Below are positions 1 to 6,833 of a stretch of DNA of 64,000 nucleotides, piece after piece. Source of the stretch: Pseudomonas sp. LS1212 (GTDB lineage: Bacteria > Pseudomonadota > Gammaproteobacteria > Pseudomonadales > Pseudomonadaceae); contig NZ_CP102951.1 of NCBI RefSeq assembly GCF_024741815.1, positions 1,153,001-1,217,000 on the forward strand, read 5' to 3'. Positions within the stretch are counted from its first letter, which is position 1. Every line of letters begins with the position of its first letter. Position numbers and translations under genes: made by a program. A model generated the notes under the pieces. The model made no database searches. It was not told the DNA's origin and worked only from the letters and a program-made list of their open reading frames with translations.

Positions 1-1
1 C

Positions 2-904
2 CTTGTTGACTTCTTTCAACGTTGGTTCGGCTATGGCGCCACCGGCGTGACCAGCGAACAGAAATTCGCCGTGCATCACGGTGACGGCGCCAACGGCAAG
101 TCACTGCTGCTGGATACGGTCAGCGGTGTACTTGGTTCCTATGCGGGAACGGCTGCGCCGGGGCTGCTGATGGATGGTGGGCAGAACCGGCACCCGGCGG
201 AGGTTGCCGACCTGTTCGGCATGCGCCTGGTAGCGGCGCATGAATCCGGCGAAGGCGCGCTGCTGAATGAGGACAGGATCAAGCAGGCGACCGGCAGCGA
301 CAAGCTGAAGGCCCGGCACATGCGCCAGGACTTCTTCGAGTTTTCACCGACCCACACCCTCAACCTGTTGACCAACCATAAGCCGCAGATCCGGGGGCAG
401 GACCTGGGGATCTGGCGCCGGGTCATGTTGATCCCGTATGGCGTGACGTTCGGGACGAAGCTCGAAGTAGAACAGGGTCTGGCCCATCACCTGCGCGACG
501 ATCATCTATACGAGGCGTTGAAGGTGGAAGCGGCCGGTATCCTGACCTGGATCGTACGGGGCGCGGTCCAGTGGTACATGACTGGACTCAGGCCACCGGA
601 TATCGTCCTGGCCGCAGGGGCCGAGTACCGCAGTGAACAGGATCGCGTCGGCCAGTTCATCAGCGAGTGCTGCAAGGTCGGCCCCGAGCAGGTCATGCCG
701 TGCGACGTCACCTATGACGACTATAAAGAGTGGGCTTTGGCTTGTGGCTATCGCCCGCTTGCGAAAATGAGGTTCTGCGATGCGGTTGAAAAGCGGCCGG
801 GTATCACCAAGGGGCGGGCGCGCATCCAATGGTTGGGCAACACCCGGCAATGCGAGTGTTTCACCGGGCTCAGTGTCCTCTCCAAACTGGACAGGGAGGT
901 GTAG
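2..904 (+). CDS. P4-type phage/plasmid primase-helicase, C-terminal part (5' end off the window)
   Basis: The reading frame is open from base 2, so only the last 300 codons are seen. They hold a superfamily 3 helicase domain: Walker A GDGANGKS at about residues 27-34, a Walker B-like RLVAAHES near 75-82, motif C LLTNHKP near 122-128 and a likely arginine finger in GIWRRV. This layout is typical of D5/P4-family proteins that unwind and prime the origin of satellites, prophages and integrative elements. A GTG at 47 is available but lies just before the Walker A motif and is not the true start. Inverted heptamer repeats follow directly, as expected for an origin. It marks the sequence left of the tRNA as a self-replicating mobile element. 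The family is clear; the element type is inferred. Confidence 0.9.
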   Translation, partial: LVDFFQRWFGYGATGVTSEQKFAVHHGDGANGKSLLLDTVSGVLGSYAGTAAPGLLMDGGQNRHPAEVADLFGMRLVAAHESGEGALLNEDRIKQATGSDKLKARHMRQDFFEFSPTHTLNLLTNHKPQIRGQDLGIWRRVMLIPYGVTFGTKLEVEQGLAHHLRDDHLYEALKVEAAGILTWIVRGAVQWYMTGLRPPDIVLAAGAEYRSEQDRVGQFISECCKVGPEQVMPCDVTYDDYKEWALACGYRPLAKMRFCDAVEKRPGITKGRARIQWLGNTRQCECFTGLSVLSKLDREV

Positions 905-910
905 TGAATG

Positions 911-1015
911 TGTTCAATGTTCAGTTTACCCCCCCCTTTTCACCTATCACCTTCACGAGAACTCATTTCTTAGAGGGGTAATAGGAAAATGGGGGTCAAA
1001 ACTGAACATTGAACA
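911..1015. repeat. inverted heptamer iterons behind the primase gene, candidate replication origin
   Basis: A 17-bp perfect inverted repeat has arms at 911-927 and 999-1015. Each arm contains two tandem heptamers (TGTTCAA TGTTCAG on one side, the complement on the other). Inside the arms a C-run faces a G-run and TTTTC faces GAAAA, so the whole 105 bases could fold back with a loop of about 33. P4 alpha protein binds short iterons with a GTGAACA-like core; TGAACAT here is similar. Origin function is inference from position and repeat type; a strong transcript hairpin is the alternative. Confidence 0.5.
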
Positions 1016-1076
1016 TGCCCCGGCGGTGATGGGGGCAGCTTTGGGCCGCTGGCTCAATCAAACCGAGGTAGTGATT

Positions 1077-1406
1077 ATGAAAAAGGGACAGCTATTGGCG
1101 CCGCGTAATATGACGCGTGAGGTGCTATCCGATGCGGATGTGGCAAATCTGCTGGCTAGCGGCTCGTGGGTTTTAGCGACCATTCCGAAAAAGCCATCTG
1201 CCCACGTTATTAACCAGCGCAATTTTTTCCGCCGCAGACTCGAAGCCGGATACCGGGAATTTAAAGTTTTATTGGCTGAGCCTATTTTTAATGAATTGCG
1301 CGCCCGGCTGCTTGAGGGCGAAACCTTTGCCGAACTGGTTGAGCGGCTGCTAACTGAGTCAACCCCTGACAATGATAAAAAACCTATAGTGGACATACAG
1401 AATTAG
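1077..1406 (+). CDS. small protein with ribbon-helix-helix-like C-terminus
   Basis: The product is 109 residues. I chose ATG 1077 because GAGG lies about 8 bases upstream and the frame before it overlaps the iterons and the primase gene. Residues about 57-90 read as a short beta strand (EFKVLL) followed by two amphipathic helices (FNELRARLLEGETFAELVERLL), the pattern of ribbon-helix-helix DNA-binding proteins of the CopG/Arc type. It follows the primase and the candidate origin, so a role in copy control or transcriptional control of the element is plausible. That role is inferred from fold pattern and position only. An acidic tail follows residue 95. Confidence 0.6.
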   Translation: MKKGQLLAPRNMTREVLSDADVANLLASGSWVLATIPKKPSAHVINQRNFFRRRLEAGYREFKVLLAEPIFNELRARLLEGETFAELVERLLTESTPDNDKKPIVDIQN

Positions 1407-1592
1407 AAAATTTACAGATTACTGAGCGTAAGCCCTAAACGCCCGCAGGCCGGGGCCAGATGGATTCTATTGGCACCGAATGAAGGCATGATTGAAGTCC
1501 TAGATTAACTGAAGCTCGATCAATTGATCCTTCAGACCCTCGGGGCGACATTAACCGTTAAACGGACTCTTGTGGTCAGTCGCTAACTGCCC

Positions 1593-1799
1593 CTATGGAA
1601 ATGCAAACTGTTTTAGAGCTGCCATCATGGCAACCACCAGAACGACTAACCCCACCCCACACGTCCATTCCGATTCGGGTGTGTAGGCAAACCACGAGCC
1701 TTTCGATGGATATTTGCCTAGCGTTATTAACCTCACGATGGGCCAGCCAATGGGGTAGCAAATAGCACGGAATATCACTTCACTCAGCATATCAATCAT
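1593..1799 (-). CDS. small membrane protein, 68 residues
   Basis: This is an opposite-strand ORF inside the otherwise plus-strand element. It has an N-terminal hydrophobic stretch (FRAICYPIGWPIV), a polar GKYPSKGSW segment, then a second hydrophobic segment (VGLVVLVVAMMAAL) near the C-terminus, so one or two membrane spans. The composition is that of a real protein, and I have an impression of similar short Pseudomonas proteins but no name for them. The start is uncertain: the second ATG, at 1790, has a better spaced AGGG. It could be a holin-like, immunity or exclusion protein; nothing in the sequence decides this. Confidence 0.6.
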   Translation of the reverse strand: MIDMLSEVIFRAICYPIGWPIVRLITLGKYPSKGSWFAYTPESEWTCGVGLVVLVVAMMAALKQFAFP

Positions 1800-2132
1800 T
1801 ACCCTGCGTCCATGTGTTTCTGGTCGTCAAAGTCGATTGTAGCCCTAGGGCGGCTTCGGTATGAGTCGCGTCCCCGAGTAGGCCGGGGCCCAGACAGCAG
1901 CTTCATGCAGGAACATCGGAACCGAACAGGCATGTGGCAAAAGAGGCCAAAGTGGCTTGACCGTGCATCATCCATGCTGGCGGGCAACTGATTAGTAATG
2001 ATCGATCAGTTGACCCCATCCTCTGCATCGGGCAGCAGCGCATCCGAAGCCTGAACCCCCAGTAAACACTGGGCGCGGTGAATGATGGTTGTGGTAAGTG
2101 GACGGATTCCTACCACTAACAAGGGTCAAAGG

Positions 2133-2148
2133 CTGGATATGTGTACAG
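2133..2148. promoter_or_regulatory. LexA-box-like site
   Basis: The 16-mer CTGGATATGTGTACAG keeps the CTG-N10-CAG frame of gammaproteobacterial LexA boxes and continues into GTACAGTA, a good right half-site. SOS control is common in prophages and satellites. The next readable gene downstream is the broken ParB-like frame, so the target is unclear. It may equally be one more dyad of the structured stretch around it. Confidence 0.35.
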
Positions 2149-2351
2149 TAACTTCAAAGCGTAAATTTGCGGCTTCAAGGTGCACGTTTGCACCCTGAAA
2201 CGGATCGTTGATCCGCTGTTTATGGATGTGAAAGCCCCGGTGTAGATGGGTCTGGTGCTGATGGGGTTACAAGCGGGTGACATGGATGGCTTTTAACCCC
2301 CACAAACATGAATAAGCAGGACGCCAATAGATGCAAAAGCGGTATAGGTAG

Positions 2352-2372
2352 CATGGACAAATACTGTCCATG
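2352..2372. promoter_or_regulatory. 8-bp-arm palindrome, operator-like
   Basis: CATGGACA and TGTCCATG are perfect complements separated by AATAC. The size and spacing suit a dimeric repressor or a ParB-type site. It lies 120 bases upstream of the ParB-like frame. No function is shown by sequence alone. Confidence 0.3.
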
Positions 2373-2520
2373 CCTTGACCGCCTGTTAGGCTCTTGGAGA
2401 CGTGGCAGGTGACTAAGGATATGGGCACCGGGGTCAAAACGTCCCTGAACGCATCCCAGGAGGTCGCAGGCCCTATTGCGGAGGAAGTATGAAGCTGAAC
2501 ATGGTCATGACCAGTGTTGA

Positions 2521-2988
2521 AGCCGCATCATCGACGGCCGCAACCGTTATAAAGCTGCACGCAAGCTCGGTCTAGGTCTTAAATTTGTAGAGTACACCGA
2601 CGACGATCCACTGGATTTTGTGCTATCGAAGAACCTGCACCGGCGTCAATTGACTAACAATCAGCGGGCTATGGTTGCAGTCAAGGTGTCTAACCTCGCT
2701 GCTAGTAGCTCCACAGAAAATCGAGAAACTCGAAAAATCACGAAAGCCCACGCGGATAAACAGGCAGCGACTGCGTTGAATGTAACCACTAGCTCAATAG
2801 GCGTAGCCAAACAGATAGCAAAGAACGCCACCCCTGAAGTAGTCAAGGCGGTGGAAGCAGGCAAGCTGAGCCTGAATGCGGCGGTGAATACCTTGAAGCC
2901 TGATAAGCCCAAGGTCGATCTGGCCGAAAGGTATAGGCTGTTGAAGGATATGCACGATACTTTGACTGAAGTATCGCACCGTCAGTGA
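2521..2988 (+). pseudogene. ParB/Spo0J-like nuclease-fold protein, 5' end broken
   Basis: In one frame the sequence reads SRIIDGRNRYKAARKLG, then DDPLDFVLSKNLHRRQLTNNQRA, the classical ParB N-terminal motifs (DGRNRY and the NxHRRxLT box), followed by a helix-turn-helix-like region and the LSLNAAVNTL segment. An in-frame TGA at 2518-2520 precedes this, and no ATG or GTG lies between it and the DGRNRY motif. The first usable start is GTG 2620, inside the conserved domain. A well-placed GGAGG and ATG at 2489 open a different frame that stops at 2575. I therefore read the gene as truncated or frameshifted. The remaining protein would lack the N-terminal edge of the ParB fold. Confidence 0.6.
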
Positions 2989-3086
2989 AACAGGCGCGGA
3001 AAGTAATGGTATGACAAGGGCGCGGTGAGAAAACGCCTTATACGCGATCCTACGGCCTTGCCGGGGTATATTTGAGGAAGTAAACG

Positions 3087-3494
3087 ATGAACACAACGAA
3101 CGAACTGAGCGCCTTGATCGATAGAGTCCGCGATGGTGATCTTGAAGCGCTGACTGACGCTGTGGAACTGGGCGAGCAGATGCTACTCATGCAGGAACTG
3201 GCATCCGCACCTTCTGGTATCCGCGACGAAGCACTGGCAGCCAACAGGGCACTGTGGAAGAAACGTCGGTATTCGGCCAAAAGAAGCAAACTCACCATCG
3301 AAAACAACAAGCGCGCGACCGCCAAGTGCAAAGCACTGGTGGATGAAGCCATAGAGGCCAAGAAGGCCCGTCTTAAGAAAGAAGAACGTTGTCATTGGAC
3401 TTCCACCCTGATGGATCAGTACTTCGCCAAGAAGAAAATAACCATCGATGAGGAAACCGTTCGTCGTTTCGCCTATGAATTCGACGGGTTCTAA
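3087..3494 (+). CDS. uncharacterised basic protein, first gene of the cassette
   Basis: The protein has 135 residues and starts at an ATG preceded by GAGGAAG. The N-terminal third is acidic and helical (LIDRVRDGDLEALTDAVELGEQMLLMQEL); the middle is strongly basic and lysine-rich (KKRRYSAKRSKL to KKARLKKEE) and probably helical or coiled, with a short acidic-aromatic tail. It opens the plus-strand run that ends at 7688. No family is recognised. The charge pattern would allow nucleic-acid binding, but that is only a guess. Confidence 0.65.
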   Translation: MNTTNELSALIDRVRDGDLEALTDAVELGEQMLLMQELASAPSGIRDEALAANRALWKKRRYSAKRSKLTIENNKRATAKCKALVDEAIEAKKARLKKEERCHWTSTLMDQYFAKKKITIDEETVRRFAYEFDGF

Positions 3495-3535
3495 ATAAGA
3501 ACCGGCACAATCACCGATAAGGCCGGTCCATGCTT

Positions 3536-3582
3536 CGATTACTACCTGTAATCGGAGTACCCGATTACTACCCATGTGATCG
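3536..3582. promoter_or_regulatory. two tandem dyads upstream of the second cassette gene
   Basis: CGATTAC-n5-GTAATCG (3536-3554) is a perfect 7-bp dyad. It is followed 26 bases on by the near copy CGATTAC-n7-GTGATCG (3562-3582), and each copy continues into ATCGGAG plus TACCC. Paired dyads 12-60 bases before a start codon look like an operator for a dimeric regulator. Hairpins controlling translation of the 3595 gene are the alternative. Confidence 0.45.
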
Positions 3583-3594
3583 GAGATACCCATC

Positions 3595-4077
3595 GTGGCC
3601 AAAGACCTTCAGGATCAAGTAGAAGCGCCAGCACCCAAGATCAAGTCATTGGTGCGCTCTGCCGTAACCTTTCACGCATCAAGAAACAATGACTGGTCCG
3701 CAATTATCGAGCGCGGCACCACCAAGGAAATGCTGGTCCTGTCCGGCGTTTGGGCTGTGGTCTCCGATTTGTTTAATCGGTACGACAGAGTTAACGCCAT
3801 TTGGGCGGACGGGTCCGCTTATGCCGAACTCTTGGTTCTGGATGCAGGCCGGGGCTATTGCAATGTGCAGTTGCTGAACTATTACCCACTCCCTGCCTTG
3901 CTGGTATCCGAAGCCGGACTTCCGCCCGGATATGAAATTTTCTTCGCCGGTCCAATCGAAAATGGCACGGGTGGATATTGCTGCAAAAGATTGTGTGATG
4001 GCGTGCTGATGACTCAGGGACAACCCTCCCGCGATGCAGCGCTCGCTGAACTTCTCGGCAGTGCCACGCTGCGGTGA
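3595..4077 (+). CDS. uncharacterised cassette protein, 160 residues
   Basis: The start is GTG 3595 with CGGAG about 10 bases before it. The sequence has no signal peptide; it shows mixed alpha/beta stretches (SGVWAVVSDLFNRYDRVNAIWADGSAYAELLVLDAGRGYCNVQLLNYYPLPALLV) and a GGYCCKRLCD cysteine cluster near residues 126-135. It is followed after 6 bases by the next gene. No known family comes to mind. The compact operon with phage-like neighbours suggests a late or accessory element protein. Confidence 0.65.
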   Translation: MAKDLQDQVEAPAPKIKSLVRSAVTFHASRNNDWSAIIERGTTKEMLVLSGVWAVVSDLFNRYDRVNAIWADGSAYAELLVLDAGRGYCNVQLLNYYPLPALLVSEAGLPPGYEIFFAGPIENGTGGYCCKRLCDGVLMTQGQPSRDAALAELLGSATLR

Positions 4078-4083
4078 TTCGCC

Positions 4084-4551
4084 ATGACACTCGAACAGCA
4101 ACTCATTTTACTGGCGCACATCCAGTTCACCGCACGGCACTTCATAGCGCTCCGTGTAACCCTGGAAAAGCTAATAGAATTAATAGCTTATAGCATTGGC
4201 ACAGCGGCCCCCGATGCTGACCAGATCAGGAACTTTCTGATAAAAGAGTCCACGCAAAAGACCTTGGAGTCGGAATGGGAAACCGCCTTGTGGCGCAGTG
4301 CCGACCGTAACCAATCATGGCGGCTTATCTGCTTGGCGGTTACGGCTGACCCCGAAGTGGCTAAACGTTTACTGGCAAGACGGCCACCATCCCCTGATTG
4401 CTGCGCCTTTTGTTGGCAGGATGAAAAAGGTTTTACCGATGCGTTAAAACCTGAACTGGATATTTATAACAACCCGGTGTCCGGTGTACACCTCCACCGC
4501 CAATGCTCCAGACCGTGGCATCTAATGCGCGCCTTGGTAGCGAGGAATTAA
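4084..4551 (+). CDS. cassette protein with C-terminal CxxC...HxHxxC motif
   Basis: The protein has 155 residues. The N-terminal part is helical (QQLILLAHIQFTARHFIALRVTLEKLIELI). The C-terminal part has CAFC at about residues 116-119 and VHLHRQC near 138-144, a possible zinc site. C-terminal CxxC/HxxC pairs with this kind of spacing occur in phage minor head proteins (SPP1 gp7/Mu F type), but the rest of the sequence is not recognisable, so the link is weak. It sits between two unknown genes and two genes upstream of a scaffold-like protein. It has no clear Shine-Dalgarno of its own and may be translated by coupling. Confidence 0.65.
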   Translation: MTLEQQLILLAHIQFTARHFIALRVTLEKLIELIAYSIGTAAPDADQIRNFLIKESTQKTLESEWETALWRSADRNQSWRLICLAVTADPEVAKRLLARRPPSPDCCAFCWQDEKGFTDALKPELDIYNNPVSGVHLHRQCSRPWHLMRALVARN

Positions 4552-4554
4552 ATT

Positions 4555-4842
4555 ATGATCGGCCCCGCCCATACCCCCGGCACTGTCCTATACGCCATCC
4601 AAGAGTTGGTCAGCAACACCAGTGACGGTGAAATCCACGGTAACTGGAACACTATCACCGACCGTTTGGCTGTTGCCATGCACGGTGGCCTGGACGAGCC
4701 GATATTGGGATTATTCCGGCAGAAGCTGCGGGACATCGGTCTGGACACTGTGACCGCTGGCAGTTCGATCACGTTTTCCAATGTGAACGGTGTCCTGAGT
4801 TTCGCGGATAACAAAGTAATGCTGACCGGCTACTGGGATTAA
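4555..4842 (+). CDS. uncharacterised cassette protein, 95 residues
   Basis: ATG 4555 follows the preceding stop by three bases, with GAGGAA upstream. The sequence is soluble-looking, with a helical middle (DEPILGLFRQKLRDIGL) and a beta-rich end (SSITFSNVNGVLSFADNKVMLTGYWD). No family is recognised. Gene spacing shows it is cotranscribed with its neighbours. Confidence 0.65.
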   Translation: MIGPAHTPGTVLYAIQELVSNTSDGEIHGNWNTITDRLAVAMHGGLDEPILGLFRQKLRDIGLDTVTAGSSITFSNVNGVLSFADNKVMLTGYWD

Positions 4843-4845
4843 GAC

Positions 4846-5763
4846 ATGAGCACTGATATTGATATTTACGAACCCGGCGAACTTCAGCCCTATAGCCCCA
4901 GCCCGCCGTTATCACCCAGCGCCGACAATTGGGGCAATACCGACGTTGATGTGTTGAGCCCGCAGGAAATAGCCGCCCACCAAGGGTCCGGTCCAATACG
5001 CCTGTTTGGCGAACTGATGCCAGCCGGTGCGACACAACAGCAGGTCGAGCAGGTATTGGGTGAAATCAGCGGGATTTACCAGGGCGACATGAGCCGACTG
5101 GGCCACCCGTTCAAGTGGTCGAGCGCGGCCACAAGCTGGTTTCATCAGACTGCTATGCAACCACGGCAAGAGCAAAAGCGGCACAGTTATGATCTGCACG
5201 ATCAAGCCAGCGACCCGGTGGCCAACAGCTTCGGCAATGCCATGGCAAAGGTCGGTGCCAGCCAGGAATTTATTTCCAATAGCCTTTGGTGGCTGGGTGA
5301 AGCCACAAAACGACTTGGTGGCAGCCAAGGCAGTGCTCCAGCGCAGGGACGCGCAACCTCTTCTGAGGATGACTTGACCGATGTGGAATGGGCCGAACTT
5401 CACCGGCGCAATGAACGCACAAAGATGGATACGGAAGTCGTTTTGCGTAAACGCTGGGGCACTTCCTACGAAGCAAACATCCAAGTCATCCAAGATTATT
5501 TTAATGGTTTACCCGCCAGAGATCAGGCGCACCTTACCCAGATATCCAATGTCGGGGTTTTGCTCAACACCGTTCAAGCAATGGAATTATTGTTTAACAG
5601 TGCCATCGGTAGTGGTTCCCTGCCCACATCAGGCGGGGCGGTCGCCAACGAGATAGCGTCAATCGAACACGCAATGAAACACGAGCGTAAAAAATATCTC
5701 GCTGACCCGCAACTGCAAGCGCGCTACCGGACGCTTATTAATATCCGTGATGGAGGTAACTAA
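4846..5763 (+). CDS. phage scaffold/capsid-assembly-like protein
   Basis: The protein has 305 residues. The N-terminus is proline-rich, acidic and low-complexity; a helical C-terminal half follows, with EVVLRKRWGTSYEANIQVIQ around residues 200-219 and a terminal IEHAMKHERKKYLADPQLQARY segment near 274-295. That order, an acidic disordered start, an L+xxWG segment and a C-terminal helix ending in YLxDPxxQARYRxL, resembles scaffold proteins that precede the capsid gene in tailed phages. No protease or coat domain is seen. The next gene is decoration-like, supporting a virion-assembly role. The assignment rests on pattern memory, not a precise family match. Confidence 0.5.
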   Translation: MSTDIDIYEPGELQPYSPSPPLSPSADNWGNTDVDVLSPQEIAAHQGSGPIRLFGELMPAGATQQQVEQVLGEISGIYQGDMSRLGHPFKWSSAATSWFHQTAMQPRQEQKRHSYDLHDQASDPVANSFGNAMAKVGASQEFISNSLWWLGEATKRLGGSQGSAPAQGRATSSEDDLTDVEWAELHRRNERTKMDTEVVLRKRWGTSYEANIQVIQDYFNGLPARDQAHLTQISNVGVLLNTVQAMELLFNSAIGSGSLPTSGGAVANEIASIEHAMKHERKKYLADPQLQARYRTLINIRDGGN

Positions 5764-5766
5764 ATC

Positions 5767-6150
5767 ATGGCAGTCACACAACCCGTAAACCCAAGACCTT
5801 CCACCCGTACCTTTGCCACGGTGGATATCAGCACCAATGCCGCAGGCGAGTCAGACATTATAAATCTGACCGGCTTGAAGCTAAGCGCTATCGCAATGAG
5901 CACTGGCGGGTGGACTGATGCGGGGCTGGGATTTAAAGCCGTCCTCGACGGCAGTACCGAATTCCTTTCTGTGTTCACCACGACCGGCGATCACTTGGTC
6001 TTTAACACTACAGCCAGTCGCTTGCTGGTGTTCGATTCCGCGATCCTTTCCGGTGTCCAGAAATTGATGCTGGTGTCCAAGACCACGGCGGGAACTGCTG
6101 TAGCTCAAGGAGCCGTGCGTACTCTTAAATTAGGTTTATCCGAGGGTTAA
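5767..6150 (+). CDS. phage capsid decoration-like structural protein
   Basis: The protein has 127 residues, starting at ATG 5767 behind GGAGG. It is beta-rich, with the running pattern TFATVDIST...INLTGLKLSAIAMS...GWTDAGLGFKAVLDGS...AVAQGAVRTLKLGL. This matches a widespread type of small tailed-phage structural protein found next to capsid genes, with ATVxI at the start, a central AWTAA-like WT motif and DGxT repeats, and a closing RTLxL strand. Its exact place in the particle is not established for the type as I know it. It is strong evidence that the cassette carries virion-related genes even though no coat protein is visible. Confidence 0.6.
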   Translation: MAVTQPVNPRPSTRTFATVDISTNAAGESDIINLTGLKLSAIAMSTGGWTDAGLGFKAVLDGSTEFLSVFTTTGDHLVFNTTASRLLVFDSAILSGVQKLMLVSKTTAGTAVAQGAVRTLKLGLSEG

Positions 6151-6154
6151 TAAA

Positions 6155-6346
6155 ATGGACAGCATTCGCAATCCACATCCTTTGGTTATCGAAACCATCG
6201 AGACCCGTGATGCACTCGCTTTAATTGGCGGGCATGAGCAGTTGCTGGCAAAGTTGAATGACCTGATCGACCACCAGCCATGGCATGGCGGTATGCAAGT
6301 CAAGGCAGAAAACCTTATATCGCAGGCGAGGTTGTTACTATCATGA
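6155..6346 (+). CDS. small cassette protein, 63 residues
   Basis: ATG 6155 follows GAGGGTT. The protein looks all-helical (TRDALALIGGHEQLLAKLNDLIDHQ, then VKAENLISQARLLLS) with no cysteines or membrane segment. Its TGA overlaps the next gene's ATG (ATGA), so translation is coupled. No family is recognised. Confidence 0.55.
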   Translation: MDSIRNPHPLVIETIETRDALALIGGHEQLLAKLNDLIDHQPWHGGMQVKAENLISQARLLLS

Positions 6347-6810
6347 GTTTTGATTTTAATGCGCCCATGCCCCAGCGGCAAGAACAGCCCCCAGCGCCGA
6401 CAAGTACGCATCCAACGCTCGGCGCGCTTATGCGACGAGCCCGCCAACTGGGTATCGAGCTACCGGAACCCCCACCCGCCCCGGTTGACGTTTCCGGTCT
6501 TGGCGCTGCTATTCAACAGCTAATTGACAGTACGGTGCAGCAGCGCGTTGCCGAGGAACTGCAAAAGCAGCGGGAACAGCAACGACTGATGCAGCCCCCC
6601 GCGCCAGTGCCGCCCGCATCAAAGCCGGTGCCCGCAATACTCAAGGTCACCCAGCGAGACGAAAACGGGCGCATCGCGACCATGTCCATAACGCCAGTGC
6701 CATCCAGTACATCCCTACCGCCAGCATCAAAGCCAACGCCCGCTGAACTACGGGTAACTCAACGTGACGAACTTGGCCGCATCATGGCCATGTCCATAAC
6801 GCCAGCATGA
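6343..6810 (+). CDS. proline-rich protein with a tandem 30-residue repeat
   Basis: The start is ATG 6343 in the ATGA overlap; an upstream ATG at 6280 would lie wholly inside the preceding gene. The 155-residue product begins with a proline/glutamine-rich part, has a helical QQLIDSTVQQRVAEELQ segment at about 58-74, and ends in two copies of a unit PPASKPxPAxLxVTQRDExGRI with MSITP after it (about residues 90-119 and 126-155). The copies are also similar at DNA level, pointing to recent duplication. VxRDExGRI-type endings occur in various phage proteins. Function unknown; linker or virion-associated roles are possible. Confidence 0.6.
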   Translation: MSFDFNAPMPQRQEQPPAPTSTHPTLGALMRRARQLGIELPEPPPAPVDVSGLGAAIQQLIDSTVQQRVAEELQKQREQQRLMQPPAPVPPASKPVPAILKVTQRDENGRIATMSITPVPSSTSLPPASKPTPAELRVTQRDELGRIMAMSITPA

Positions 6811-6833
6811 GGATTTAATAGGAGGACACGAAC

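Larger units (their letters stand above)
1800..2472. other. gene-free stretch rich in short perfect dyads
   Basis: No convincing protein gene is seen on either strand. The stretch has many short perfect inverted repeats: CAACTGAT/ATCAGTTG (1985-2012, starting in the last codons of nothing coding), CCCAGT-aaac-ACTGGG (2058-2073), GTGGTA/TACCAC (2091-2116), GGTGCA-cgtt-TGCACC with outer TTCA/TGAA pairing (2174-2199), CGGATC-gtt-GATCCG (2201-2215) and CATGGACA/TGTCCATG (2352-2372). A similar hairpin lies earlier, at 1509-1535. The series would suit a structured RNA or a replication/partition site. A short frame near 2168-2245 looks like a possible gene relic but is not recognisable. Confidence 0.5.

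Noticed and set aside
1799..1987. A 62-codon minus-strand frame next to the small membrane protein
   Set aside because: Arginine/serine-rich random-looking sequence without ribosome site or motif; it overlaps dyads of the gene-free zone.
2489..2575. A 28-codon frame with a strong ribosome site before the ParB-like sequence
   Set aside because: The peptide is alanine/serine-rich with no ParB character. I treat it as the remains of the broken gene's start region, not a separate gene.
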